Origin: Desulfatiglans sp.
GTDB lineage: Bacteria; Desulfobacterota; DSM-4660; Desulfatiglandales; HGW-15
NCBI GenBank assembly: GCA_012513605.1
Contig: JAAZBV010000027.1
Span: forward strand, 1 to 39,385
Direction of reading: 5' to 3'
Length of the DNA stretch: 39,385 nucleotides
Shown here: piece after piece, positions 8,424 to 18,500 of the stretch
How positions within the stretch are numbered: position 1 is the first letter of the stretch
Layout: each line of letters begins with the position of its first letter
The notes under the pieces: generated by a model
Seen by the model: the letters and a program-made list of their open reading frames with translations, nothing else
The model's database searches: none
What the model was told of the DNA's origin: nothing
Translations under genes and position numbers: made by a program

Positions 8424-9374
8424 TTAATCCTCCATTTTCATGTCTGCCAGTATCTCCATTTCCTTAATGCTTACAGGAAATTGCATTTTAAGGCCATCAA
8501 GCCATTTTGTATACATTAATTCTCTATTTTCCATGGTAATTATTGACTCTATATCCTTTATTGATTCAGGGAGGCCTCTTATACCCTCTTCCTTTACAGA
8601 AACGACCTTGAAAATATGAAAACCATATGGGGATTCGATTATTTTACTCATCTCCCCCGGTTTGAGGGCAAATACCGATTTTTCTATGTTCTCTTCAAGT
8701 TCACCTTTTGCAAACCAACCCAGGAGGCCCTCATTTTCTGATTCAGGGGCTATTGAAAAATTCCTTGCCAGTTCAGCCATATCCTCTCCCTTTATAAGGC
8801 GGGAAAGAAGATTTTCCATCTCCTCCCCGGTTTTTGTGACTATCTGTCTTATCTCAAGCATGAGCGGTTCTCTGAAATCTTCAAGGTGGCTATCATAGTA
8901 GGCCTTTACCTCATCCAGAGTAGCCATTTTTACGTCTGCAAGGGCTGTATCAACAATTTTTTTTACAAGCAGTTCATTATGCAGATTTTTTTTCCATTCA
9001 TTGATATCTATGTATCTTTTAAGCAGTACCTCATTGAGTAAATCTCCGGGGTAATCCTGCTTTACCTCATTGACCGCGGTTTTAAGCTCCTCTTCTGTTA
9101 TTGTGATCGCGTTTACCCTGCCGTATTCAAGGATCAGGTTTTTTTCTACTATATTGTTTATTATAGAGTCTATCCCCTCCCGAATCTCCTCGGCGGACAA
9201 CCCCATATCATACTTGATGCGCTCTATCTCGTGCTGTAACTTTTTTTTGGTGATAACGGTCTCTCCAATGGTGATTACCGCATCCTCTTCCTTGGGAGCG
9301 ACCCCGCATGAAAATATCCATAGCAGAAAAGATATGATAAGAAGATAATAGATTTTACAATACAGATTAAACAC
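8424..9374 (-). CDS. Lipoprotein parvulin (PrsA/SurA-like foldase)
   Basis: A 316-residue membrane-anchored relative of the downstream SurA-like protein. The start is GTG at 9374, preceded by an AAGGGA-like ribosome binding site. A short signal ends in the lipobox I-F-S-C with Cys23 as the anchor. The chaperone-like N-domain ('TIGETVITKKKLQHEIERI', 'NIVEKNLILEYGRV') is followed by a parvulin domain (about 175-270; 'LEIRQIVTKTGEEMENL', 'AELARNFSIAPES', 'GLLGWFAKGEL', 'PYGFHIFKVVSV'). It is the first gene of the minus-strand run and faces a divergent AT-rich control region. With its neighbour it forms a foldase pair, lipid-anchored plus soluble. Confidence 0.88.
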   Translation of the reverse strand: MFNLYCKIYYLLIISFLLWIFSCGVAPKEEDAVITIGETVITKKKLQHEIERIKYDMGLSAEEIREGIDSIINNIVEKNLILEYGRVNAITITEEELKTAVNEVKQDYPGDLLNEVLLKRYIDINEWKKNLHNELLVKKIVDTALADVKMATLDEVKAYYDSHLEDFREPLMLEIRQIVTKTGEEMENLLSRLIKGEDMAELARNFSIAPESENEGLLGWFAKGELEENIEKSVFALKPGEMSKIIESPYGFHIFKVVSVKEEGIRGLPESIKDIESIITMENRELMYTKWLDGLKMQFPVSIKEMEILADMKMED

Positions 9375-9731
9375 CTTCCCTTCAGGCCTGGCAATTTTAC
9401 CTAACTGCTTAAAATACCCGCAAATTCCAGAGTTTAATAAACTAACAGTTCAGGGGAAAAATGCAAGCAATAAATTGTCTTAAGTTCATTTGGCAGGGTA
9501 TTAATTTTGCGAATAAAAATAGATAAATATAATTGCTATTTCATGGTTATTGTAATATTGCTATATGGAATCACAAAAATATTTTCCAGGCCTTAAAAAA
9601 ATTAATTAACCGGTTCTCATCTGTGGTCATATTTACCATTCATAGGTTGTTTTCGCTAATGGATGCGGGCGAATATCCGGTCTTAATTTGATTATCGAAT
9701 ATAATCTGTTGATTAAACAGGATAAATATTC

Positions 9732-9769
9732 TGGTAGTTATTGTGGCACAATATATGCTTATTCTACCA
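9732..9769. promoter_or_regulatory. Nested palindrome, candidate operator
   Basis: The 15-base palindrome TATTGTG-G-CACAATA (9739-9753) is perfect around a single central G. It is enclosed by TGGTAG (9732-9737) and its exact reverse complement CTACCA (9764-9769). It sits about 30 bases upstream of the -35 box of the efflux promoter, a normal position for a regulator site. The inner part resembles dimer-binding sites in general but matches no specific regulator I can name. Confidence 0.45.
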
Positions 9770-9800
9770 TATTCAAAAAAAATATTTTTTCATGAAACCT

Positions 9801-9829
9801 TTTACCGGGGTTTCAAGTATACATATAAT
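9801..9829 (+). promoter_or_regulatory. Sigma70-type promoter of the efflux locus
   Basis: TTTACC (-35, 9801-9806), a 17-base spacer and a perfect TATAAT (-10, 9824-9829). Transcription would start near 9836, leaving a leader of about 25 bases with the ribosome binding site AGGGAG (9848-9853) 7 bases before the ATG at 9861. Confidence 0.65.
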
Positions 9830-9860
9830 TATATAAACAAGATGATCAGGGAGTTATCCA

Positions 9861-10787
9861 ATGGGTGAAACAGGGAGGGATATTTCAATACATATTGAGA
9901 AGGTCAGGCATGTTTATAAGGGCGGAAACGCTGCCATAAATGGAATAGACCTAGATATACATACCGGGCTTTTCGGTATGCTGGGCCCCAACGGTGCAGG
10001 CAAAAGCACGCTCATGCGCATTATTTGCAGCCTTCTTGTGCCAACAGAGGGGCATGTTATTGTGGGAGGGTATGATGTGGTTAAGGAGCGGAGGCATGTA
10101 AGGAGGATGCTCGGTTATCTTCCGCAGGACTTCAATGCATGGAGGCTCCACAGGGTGGAAGAGGTACTTGAGACACTGGCCATTTTATCCGGCCTTGAGA
10201 ATAATATTGATAGAAAAAGCAGGGTGGAGGAGATACTCACGCTGGTGGGGCTCTTAGAGGTCTCTCACAGAAAGGTTAAAAGCCTTTCAGGCGGCATGGT
10301 GAGGAGGCTGGGCGTTGCCCAGGCACTTATACATGACCCGAAGGTATTGATAGTTGATGAACCGACAGTCGGGCTTGACCCTGAAGAGCGTATTCACTTT
10401 CGTCAGTTGATGGCAAAGATGGGGAAGGAGCGGATCATTATTCTCTCAACCCATATCGTAGGAGACCTGGGCGCAGGGTGCCATGATCTTGCCCTTATTG
10501 ACCGGGGCAGGCTTAAGTTCAGGGGCAGCCCTGAAGAGCTTATAGCGCATGCAAAGGGGGCTGTATTTGAGATGCATCTGGAGGGTAACAGGGCAGAGCT
10601 TTCCGATCAGTATGAGATTGTATCCCAGGAGGTTAAGCTTGGCAGGACGATCATACGGGCAGTATCCAAAATGGGGTCGATCCCGGATGGCGCAGTCCCG
10701 GTTGATAACCCGACACTGGAGGAGGCATATCTCGCCTTTATGGCCTCAAAGAGTGTAAAAGAGGCGGCAAAAGGAGGGGGAGCATAA
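9861..10787 (+). CDS. ABC transporter ATP-binding protein
   Basis: A 308-residue ABC ATPase that powers a membrane permease. The Walker A motif is GPNGAGKST (42-50), the Q-loop is in YLPQDF, the ABC signature is LSGGM (142-146), the Walker B is VLIVDEP (162-168), followed by the D-loop GLDPEE and the switch His in STH. The C-terminal 80 residues are the accessory tail common in ABC-2 exporters. The permease gene starts 2 bases after its stop, so the two form an exporter. The ATPase portion of the RND-ABC fusion further down has the same YLPQDF and DEPTVGLDP phrases, suggesting duplication inside the locus. It has its own promoter at 9801-9829. Confidence 0.95.
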   Translation: MGETGRDISIHIEKVRHVYKGGNAAINGIDLDIHTGLFGMLGPNGAGKSTLMRIICSLLVPTEGHVIVGGYDVVKERRHVRRMLGYLPQDFNAWRLHRVEEVLETLAILSGLENNIDRKSRVEEILTLVGLLEVSHRKVKSLSGGMVRRLGVAQALIHDPKVLIVDEPTVGLDPEERIHFRQLMAKMGKERIIILSTHIVGDLGAGCHDLALIDRGRLKFRGSPEELIAHAKGAVFEMHLEGNRAELSDQYEIVSQEVKLGRTIIRAVSKMGSIPDGAVPVDNPTLEEAYLAFMASKSVKEAAKGGGA

Positions 10788-10789
10788 TC

Positions 10790-13700
10790 ATGATGAATAT
10801 AAAATCAGTTCTATCCATAGCGCGGGCAGAAAGACTGGTTATAAGGCGGCTCGCACGTTACTGGCTCTTTCTCTCCTTTTCATTCCTCTTTGTATTTATT
10901 GCATTTATCTACTATTCGGCGCTGCACGGCCTTTTTTCATCACATTCAGCAACAGTAGGCTTACTAAGCCCCAGGTTCCTGGTAAGTTCGATCGCCGGTG
11001 TATTATACCTGGTTATATACTCTATAGGGGTGATCTTTCTTGCATTTGATGTGAGGGCAAGGGACTTAAGAGAAAGGATGCATGAGGTGCTTGACTCAAG
11101 GCCATACAGCAACCTGGAGCTTGTTATTGGCAGGTTTTTAGGCGTCCTTATCCCTGCATGGACCCCCATGCTTCTCCTGATAGTGCTGATCCAACTCCTG
11201 GGCTTCCTGCTCAAGAGCAGCGGCATGCCCATAGGCGAACCTGCTGAGATAAGATCCCTCCTTTCATTTGTATTCCTGATAGGGCTCCCTACATTTGCAT
11301 ACATTATTTCAATCGTCTTTCTTGTAACTCTTCTTGTGAAAAACAGGCTGGTTGCCTCCATAATACTTGTACTACTGGTAGCAGCAAGTTATGGAGGGAT
11401 GTACTTTTTACCTGTATATAAGGCTCAGGCATTTGATTTTTTTGGTTTAATACAGTCAGGTTATCCATCAGACATAACATCAACATTTATGCCGCTTACA
11501 GGAGTTGTGCACCGTATCGCTATACTCATTGCCTCTATCGGGATACTTGGCATATGTGCGGCAGTGCATCCGAGGCTTGATGACGGCTCCAGGGGAAGGG
11601 CCGGTTTTACAGGCGCAATAATTGTGGCGGTTGCAGCGGTTATAGTCGGGGGCATTTTTGCAGGCAATATGAATGATATGAAAAATCAGGAGATATGGCT
11701 TGCGGCACATATGGATTATCCGAAGGGCCATATCCCTGACATAACCAGTATTACAGGCAGGGCGAATATCCTTCCCGGCAAGGGGCTTGATCTGGATATA
11801 AAATTATCCTTCAAATCCCCTGAATCCGGGCCAATAAAAAACGCCCTGTTTACACTGAACCCGGGGCAGAGGATAGTTGAACTCCTTGACAGCTCAGGTA
11901 AACCCTTAAGCTATAAACATGAAAACGGGATACTTGATATTACCATGCCCGAAACCCTTTCACAGGGTAAAGAGACCATGATAACCCTTAAAACAGAAGG
12001 GGTGCCTGATAAACACTTTGCATATCTTAAAAGCGCTGTAAACCCCCTTACGCTTAAGTCAAAAGATTCAAATACCACCCTGCTTGGCAATGAAAACTAT
12101 GTCTTTGACAAAAAATTTGTCGCCCTTATGCCTGCTATCCGGTGGCTGCCCCTGTCGGGTGTAGAGAACAGCATGGAAAACCAGCAGAATAACCGCGTGG
12201 ATTTTTTCAATCTGGATCTGACTGTTGGCGTGCCAAAAGGTTGGCTTGTTGCCGGGCCTGGAAGACGTACTAAGGCAGGTGAAGATGGTAAATATGACCT
12301 GTACCGTTTTACCCCTCCCTCTGTAGTGCCTGAGGTAGCACTTTTTGCATCTGAGTATGAGAGCCGTTCATATGAAACAGATGGTATACTTATGGAGCTT
12401 CTTGTCCATAAAAAACATATGAAAAATCTTGATGTGCTGGCCGATACAAAAGAGAAGATCAGTGAATATATTGGTACAACCTTGAGGGAGGTAAAAGAGG
12501 CAGGGCTATGCTACCCATACGATGGCCTTACCCTTGTTGAGGTGCCGACTGTTTTACGCACCTATGGCGGAGGGTGGCGTCTTGATACGCTTCAGGCAAT
12601 GCCCGGTATCATGCTTTTAAAGGAGCTCTCTCTCCCCACGGCCCGCTTTGACTCCGCATTCAGGAACCCTGACAGGTTTAAAAACCAGGAGGGTGGCATA
12701 GCAAAGGCCAAATGGGACAGGCTTATGACCTATTTCCAGAATGACTTTTCAGGCGGAAATATCTTTACCGGTACAGCAAGGAATTTTTTCCTGTTCCAGA
12801 CATCTGCAAGCGGGCCTGAAGCAATGCCTCTCAATTTTGTGATGGACACCCTTACAGGTCTTGTGCTGGCAGACACAAAGGGATATTTTTCTGCACATAT
12901 ATTTGCAGAGGGTAATTCGATAAACCAGATTATATCAAATGTGCTTGTGAGTTATTTCCAGCTTAGAAATGCAGGCTTAAGTGATACCATTTTAAACTCC
13001 ACAATAAGGACAAGGACATCGCGCCCTGTAGTATGGGAGAAGGCGCTTGATGAATCACTTATTGATGTTGATCCGTGGGAGGAACCGGCTGATACAGTTG
13101 ATTACCTGATATTAAAGGGTTATGCGGTGGCAGATTCTATCTACAAGACACTCGGAAGGGAAAAGAGTGCAGCACTTCTTGCATCCATGCGAAAGAATCT
13201 TACCGGAGGTGGTTTTACAGTCTCAGATGTGAAAATCGCTTTAAGTGAACAGGGTTATGACATGGATGCATCCCTTGGTGACTGGCTGGGCAGTACCGGG
13301 CTTCCCGGTTTTGTAGTGCAGGAGGCAAAGGCATATCGCATAGCGGATGACACAAACGGGAGCCCCAGGTACCAGCTTCTTTTTACAGTGAGAAATGATG
13401 AACCTGTGCCTGGTACTTTTTACTTTGCATATTATTATACAGCGCAGAACCAGAGACCTGAATTAATAGCAGGAGAGACCATTCACCTCGCAGGGAGGCA
13501 TGCCATCCAGTATGGCACAATAGTATCCAGGCTTCCCAGCATGTATTTTCTTGCCCCTGTGCTTTCCTATAACAGGAGCACCTTTGAGCTTCAAATGGCG
13601 CCTGTTAATCATGAGCATATCGTTGATGCGGAGATTATAGAAGGGGTTAAGGATATCCCATGGGAAATTCCCTCTTCATCTTCAATAGTGGTGGATGACC

Positions 13701-14227
13701 TTGATGAGGGGTTCAGCACCCTTCATGAAGGGAAAAAGGGCAAGGGATTACGGGTCAGGGCAAAGGATAAAGAGAAAAAGGATACGGATCAGGGTTTGCC
13801 CTACATCTCATATAATGTATTGCCACGGGGATTAGGACTTCCCAGTGAGTGGACCCGCATAAGTAACGGTATGTCCTATGGGAAATACCGCCATACAGCC
13901 GCCTATATCAGAAAGGGTGAGGGGGCAAAAAAGGCGCTCTTCAGTGCGGAGCTGCCACAGTCCGGTGCGTGGGATATTGAGATATATATACCAATGAGAA
14001 CCATCTTTACGGGGAGGAAATGGGGGAGATGGAGTGGTGTTATAATTGATAAGAACGGAGACAGGTATCAGCTTGAGTTTGATTCAAAGGCCGGAACTGA
14101 AGGGTGGAATCTGGCTGGAAAATATGACCTGCCCCAGGGTGCAGTCACCCTTGAGCTCTCAGATTTGACAGACGGGGATATGGTGGTGGCCGATGCAATA
14201 CGTTGGACACCTTCTGCTGGAAATTAA
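10790..14227 (+). CDS. Giant ABC-2 permease with golvesin-like domain
   Basis: A 1145-residue membrane protein. The first ~290 residues hold about seven hydrophobic helices in ABC-2 permease style (helix near 25-45, then 'VLYLVIYSIGVIFLAF', 'IGRFLGVLIPAWTPMLLL' and so on, the last near 'AIIVAVAAVIVGGIF'). About 850 extracytoplasmic residues follow. Their middle recalls the M1 aminopeptidase domains fused to other ABC-2 permeases ('NLDLTVGVPKGWLVAGPG', 'FASEYESRSYE', 'EVPTVLRTYGGGWRLDTLQ'), but I see no HExxH zinc motif, so it is probably not a peptidase. The last ~130 residues match the golvesin/Xly-type carbohydrate-binding-like fold ('PQSGAWDIEIYIP', 'GWNLAGKYDLPQGAVTLELS', 'ADAIRW'). A second Met at codon 2 is an equally good start. 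It pairs with the ATPase upstream. Confidence 0.8.
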   Translation: MMNIKSVLSIARAERLVIRRLARYWLFLSFSFLFVFIAFIYYSALHGLFSSHSATVGLLSPRFLVSSIAGVLYLVIYSIGVIFLAFDVRARDLRERMHEVLDSRPYSNLELVIGRFLGVLIPAWTPMLLLIVLIQLLGFLLKSSGMPIGEPAEIRSLLSFVFLIGLPTFAYIISIVFLVTLLVKNRLVASIILVLLVAASYGGMYFLPVYKAQAFDFFGLIQSGYPSDITSTFMPLTGVVHRIAILIASIGILGICAAVHPRLDDGSRGRAGFTGAIIVAVAAVIVGGIFAGNMNDMKNQEIWLAAHMDYPKGHIPDITSITGRANILPGKGLDLDIKLSFKSPESGPIKNALFTLNPGQRIVELLDSSGKPLSYKHENGILDITMPETLSQGKETMITLKTEGVPDKHFAYLKSAVNPLTLKSKDSNTTLLGNENYVFDKKFVALMPAIRWLPLSGVENSMENQQNNRVDFFNLDLTVGVPKGWLVAGPGRRTKAGEDGKYDLYRFTPPSVVPEVALFASEYESRSYETDGILMELLVHKKHMKNLDVLADTKEKISEYIGTTLREVKEAGLCYPYDGLTLVEVPTVLRTYGGGWRLDTLQAMPGIMLLKELSLPTARFDSAFRNPDRFKNQEGGIAKAKWDRLMTYFQNDFSGGNIFTGTARNFFLFQTSASGPEAMPLNFVMDTLTGLVLADTKGYFSAHIFAEGNSINQIISNVLVSYFQLRNAGLSDTILNSTIRTRTSRPVVWEKALDESLIDVDPWEEPADTVDYLILKGYAVADSIYKTLGREKSAALLASMRKNLTGGGFTVSDVKIALSEQGYDMDASLGDWLGSTGLPGFVVQEAKAYRIADDTNGSPRYQLLFTVRNDEPVPGTFYFAYYYTAQNQRPELIAGETIHLAGRHAIQYGTIVSRLPSMYFLAPVLSYNRSTFELQMAPVNHEHIVDAEIIEGVKDIPWEIPSSSSIVVDDLDEGFSTLHEGKKGKGLRVRAKDKEKKDTDQGLPYISYNVLPRGLGLPSEWTRISNGMSYGKYRHTAAYIRKGEGAKKALFSAELPQSGAWDIEIYIPMRTIFTGRKWGRWSGVIIDKNGDRYQLEFDSKAGTEGWNLAGKYDLPQGAVTLELSDLTDGDMVVADAIRWTPSAGN

Positions 14228-14260
14228 TAAAGGAGCATCCATAAACTAAGGTTTTTGTAT

Positions 14261-14350
14261 GAAAGCGATCAGCCATCAATGTTCAGCTTTCAGCAAAAGG
14301 CATATAAAACAAAGATTTGGCTGACAGCTGATAGCTGAATGCTGAAAGCT
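14261..14350. repeat. AGCTGA-type interrupted palindrome
   Basis: The 167-base gap before the adaptor gene contains AGCTTTCAGC (14285-14294) and its exact reverse complement GCTGAAAGCT (14341-14350). Further loosely repeated units surround them (ATCAGCCATCA on the left, GACAGCTGATAGCTGAATG on the right). A degenerate relative of the left arm (CATCAGCGTTCAGCTTT) occurs at 608-624, so this is a dispersed intergenic family. Confidence 0.6.
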
Positions 14351-14394
14351 TAATCCGGGAAAAACCGTTTCTGGATGGACACTAAGGAGCTTAA

Positions 14395-15498
14395 ATGAAA
14401 ATGAATCAGTCTGTTATTGGGGTTTTATTAATTATCTGCATCGCCTTTTCAGGTTTTCTTTCAGGGTGTTCACGTGACGAGGGCCGTGACGACAAGATAG
14501 AATTCCTTGTGCCTGTAACCGTTTCAACGGTAGGCAAGATGGATGTTGAAGAGAAAATAACTGCAACAGGCACCCTTCGCACCACAAAGGTGGCGCGGCT
14601 GGAGGTGGAGACAGGGGGCATACTTGAATTTTTGACAAATAAAGAGGGCAGGCGTTACAGGGAAGGGGACAGTGTAAAGGCAGGCGATGTAATCGCCCGT
14701 ATAACAGGCGATGATGTGCGCCTTGCTGCTAGAAAAGAGGCGACCCTGCAGAGATTTGAGACTGCAAAGGATGAATATGAATCAACAAAAAAGCTCTATG
14801 ATGACGGGTTCAAAAGCAGGGCGGAGTTGCTCAAGATGCAGTCAGGCCTTGAGGATGCAAGGATTGACTATGAAAAGAGCCTTAATGCTGAAAAACGAAG
14901 TCAGCTCACCACCCCCATTGATGGTATTATTCTGAGGCTTGCAAGGGACAGGGATAACCAGAGCCAGCCCATTGCTGTAGGGCAGTATGTAAACCCCGGA
15001 TTTGAGGTTGCGCGCATAGCGCCAACCGATATCCTTGTCGCGGATGTGGATCTTGTTGCACAGGATGTGGCAAGGGTGACAGAAGGGTTGCCCGCAAGGG
15101 TCAAAAACTATGCATGGAAGAATGAGGAGTTTAATGGCAGGGTTGTCAGGCTTGATCCTGTAATAGACCCGGTCACAAGGGCGCTAAAGGCCGAAATAGA
15201 GGTGGAGAACCATGATGCAAAATTGAGGCCAGGCATGTTTGTTGAGGTAACCATTATCAGGGAACAGAAAAAAGATGTACCCGCTGTTCCCCGTGAGGCG
15301 GTTGTAAACAGGGGCGGCAAATGGGTTGTATTTGTACTCAGCGGGCAGAGGGTCGTAAGAAAGGATGTGCTCCTTGGTCTGGGTGATGATAATATTGTTG
15401 AGATCCGTGAAGGGCTCTCCGGGGGCGAAAGGGTAGTCACAAGGGGCCTTGAGACACTGGAAGATCAGACACGCGTCCGTGTTACAGGAACCAATTAA
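14395..15498 (+). CDS. RND efflux periplasmic adaptor lipoprotein
   Basis: A 367-residue membrane fusion protein that links an inner-membrane RND pump to an outer-membrane channel. The signal ends in a lipobox (L-S-G-C, Cys25). Then come the HlyD/AcrA-type lipoyl half ('VEEKITATGTLRTTKVARLEVE'), a coiled-coil hairpin (about 115-165, 'LQRFETAKDEYESTKKLYDD...'), the second lipoyl half ('TTPIDGIILRLARDRDN'), a beta-barrel ('NEEFNGRVVRLDPVIDPVTRALKAEIEVEN') and the membrane-proximal domain. AAGGAG (14384-14389) lies 5 bases before the ATG. It is followed after 4 bases by the RND pump gene, so the two are coupled. Confidence 0.93.
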   Translation: MKMNQSVIGVLLIICIAFSGFLSGCSRDEGRDDKIEFLVPVTVSTVGKMDVEEKITATGTLRTTKVARLEVETGGILEFLTNKEGRRYREGDSVKAGDVIARITGDDVRLAARKEATLQRFETAKDEYESTKKLYDDGFKSRAELLKMQSGLEDARIDYEKSLNAEKRSQLTTPIDGIILRLARDRDNQSQPIAVGQYVNPGFEVARIAPTDILVADVDLVAQDVARVTEGLPARVKNYAWKNEEFNGRVVRLDPVIDPVTRALKAEIEVENHDAKLRPGMFVEVTIIREQKKDVPAVPREAVVNRGGKWVVFVLSGQRVVRKDVLLGLGDDNIVEIREGLSGGERVVTRGLETLEDQTRVRVTGTN

Positions 15499-15502
15499 TA
15501 TC

Positions 15503-18500
15503 ATGTTAGCTCTAGCACGATTCGCAACAAGGCGTCCGGTGGCTGTAACAGTGGTTGCGGCAGCCATTATCATGCTCGGATGGATATCACTTAAAGGTCT
15601 CCCCCTTGATCTTTTGCCTGATATCCAGAGCCCTACCATACTTGTCTCTGTAAAATCAGGTGACAGGCCCCCCACAGAAATGGAGAGGCTCTATGGCAAA
15701 CAGGTGGAGCAGAGGCTCTTTACTGTAAAGGGAATAAGGTCAATAAACCAGGTAGCCAGGGCGGGAAACCTCATTGCCCGTGTCACATTTGAATGGGATG
15801 CGGATATGGATATGGCCCTTGTGGATATCCAGAAGGCTATTACCCCCATCTCATCGGATGAAGATGTGGATGAGGTGGTTGTACGGAGGCAGGACCCGCG
15901 TGAACTCCCGGTCATCACGATAGGTCTTGTGGCAAAGGGGGAGCTTCCCGGTCTTACAGAGCTGAAAAAGATAGCTGAAAGGATGGTCGCTCCGGCCCTT
16001 GAGCAACTCGAAGGGGTGGCAGAGGTAAGGGTAACCGGCGGCAGGGAGGAGGAGGTAAGGATTGTTGTGGACCGCTACCTGATGGAGGCCCACTCAATAA
16101 CAATGGCCGAGCTTGAAAGCCGTATCAGGTCAGCCAATATTGATATTAATGCGGGAACCCTTGAAGAGGGAGAGACTGTATATCTTGTAAGGGGTTTGTC
16201 CCGGTTCAATAATACGGATGATATTGCCCGTGTTGTAATCAAGTATGACAGGGATGCAGGCGAAAAACCCATACCGGTGAGGGTCGGTGATATCGGCAGG
16301 GTCATGATTACTGACAGGGATATCCGTGACCTGGTTCTTGTAAATGGCAAAGAGGGTATAAGCCTTTCAATATACAAGGAGGCAGGGGCCAATACAGTAA
16401 AGGTGTCGCGCAATGTGAAGGATGCCCTCAAAAACCTGAACAGGGAGCTTAAGGGCATGGAGTTCAGCATGGTCAGTGATGAGGCCGCCCTGGTTGAAGA
16501 TGCGATAAATGATGTTGAAAGCGCCGCTGTTATCGGTATCTTTCTTGCGGTAATTGTGCTCTGGTTTTTTTTAAGGTCATTCAGTTCAACCGTGATAGTG
16601 GCATCCGCAGTGCCGGTCTCTCTCATGGCAACCCTCTTTGCAATGCATTTTTTCGGACACAGCCTTAACCTTATGACCCTCGGAGGCATGGCCCTTGGGG
16701 CAGGCATGCTTGTGGATAATGCCATTGTGGTAATAGAGAGTATCTTTCGAAGAAGGGAGGCAGGAGATACCCCCTATGATGCCGCCTCAAAGGGGGCAGC
16801 GGTTGTTGCGGGGGCAATTGTCTCCAGCACCCTTACCACCTGTGTGGTATTTCTGCCTGTGCTTTTTATAAAGGGGCTTGCCGCAAGGCTTGTATCCGGC
16901 ATATCCTTTACAGTCATAGTCTCTCTTGTCTCATCCCTCGGGGTGGCGGTCTTTCTGATACCGGCCCTGGCAAAATGGTTTTTACCAAAGGATGCCACAA
17001 AGGAGGTAAACCCCGGAAAGGGAAAGATAGAATCTGTTGTCTCACGCCTGCTTGAACGGCCATACCTTGTGCTTACTATCAGCATATTACTTGTGGCGGG
17101 CTCACTATTTGCCCTTGCGGGGCTTAAAAGCGAGCTGATGGCGCCCGGAGACCCAAGGCAGTTTTCCATACGTATAACAGGAGCTCCCGGGCAGAGGGTG
17201 GCCGCTACAAAAAATATGGTATCTGTTGTGGAAGATATAATACGTAAGGCCGCAGGGGATGACCTTAAGGTAATACTCTCCGAGGTGGGTAGACTCCCTG
17301 ATGACGCAAATTTTATACGTGAAGAGCAGACAGGAGAAAACAGCGCCAGGATACTCATAAACCTCAGAACAGATGGCAGGACAGCAGGCCAGGTGGTTAG
17401 AGCCGCATCACCCATGATGTCGGGGCTTCATAATATGGAGGTTACATGGGAACTGGGCACATCGGCCATAGCAAGGGCGATTGGCAATACCGGCCCGCCC
17501 ATACAGGTTGAGATATCGGGCCAGTCTGTTGATGAGCTGAGGAGGGCCACAGGGGAGGTGCTTGAAAATTTAAAGAGAGTGCCTGAGCTCTGGAATATCC
17601 GCTCATCCTTTGAGGGCGGCGCGCCTGAGCTTCATGTAATACTTAACCGCACCCTGTGTGACGGCCTTGGGGTTGACATAGAGATGGTTTCGCGGGTGAT
17701 AGAGGCTGCCCTTGATGGAAAGGTAGTGACCAGGATGACAACTGGTGATGAGGAGAGGGATGTTGTCTTGAGGGTTGAACATGGCGCAGGGTTTGATCTT
17801 GAATCCATACCATTTACCACCTCAAGGGGTGAAAGGCTTACCATCGGGGATATTGCTGATTTTGTAAAGGCAGAGGGTGCGCTTGAGATATTCAGGAGAG
17901 ATCAGAAAAGGGTCGCAATGGTAAGCGCAAGGATCATGGAGGGGGTGGATTATCCGCAGGCAAGGGATGCCGCCTACTCGGTTATTAAAAATATGGAGCC
18001 CGGCCCGGGTTTAAGCATGAGGCTTATCGGAGAAGAGGAGGAGAGGGCCAAGACCTTTTCCGAGCTCGAGTGGGCAGGCATAATGGCTGTTATTCTTGTG
18101 TTCATGGTGCTGGCAGGCACCTTTGAATCCTTTCTTCACCCGTTTACAGTGCTTTCCGCTATCCCCTTTGCACTTATAGGGGTTGCCGCTGTCCTTGTGC
18201 CGGGAGGAAGACCCATAGGGATCATGGAGGCATTAGGGCTTATTGTGCTCACAGGTATTGCTGTGAATGATGCAATACTTATGGTTCAGACAGCCCGTCA
18301 GCTTGTTAATGAGGGTCTTGAACGGAAACCGGCTCTGGCTAGGGCTGCATCGATCAGGCTGAGACCCGTTATAATGACATCCTCAACCACAATATTAGCC
18401 CTTCTTCCCCTTGCGCTGGGCATAGGTGAAGCGGCCCAGCTCAGGGCCCCTATGGCCATTACAATTATCGGGGGCATTGCCGCTTCCACGCTCGCCTCCC

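Larger units (their letters stand above)
9375..9860. other. Divergent AT-rich control region
   Basis: 486 bases without a convincing gene, between the minus-strand parvulin operon and the plus-strand ABC/RND efflux locus. It is strongly AT-rich with several T- and A-runs. It holds a good sigma70 promoter for the plus strand (9801-9829) and a nested palindrome (9732-9769), both listed separately. A minor 5-bp hairpin (CTGTT/AACAG, 9706-9720) is also present. I found no clear promoter for the minus-strand operon, although one must exist here. Confidence 0.6.

Noticed and set aside
9490..9520. Second sigma54 promoter in the divergent region (TGGCAGGG followed by TTTTGC)
   Set aside because: GG and GC are about 15 bases apart rather than 10, so it does not fit.
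15449..15502. Upstream start of the RND pump inside the adaptor gene
   Set aside because: It adds 18 residues unlike any RND N-terminus; the ATG at 15503 gives the usual amphipathic start.
16075..17415. Two long minus-strand reading frames (216 and 213 codons) inside the first RND gene
   Set aside because: They are antisense to a clearly coding RND pump, have Ser/Thr/Arg-rich sequence without domains, and arise from codon bias in the real gene.
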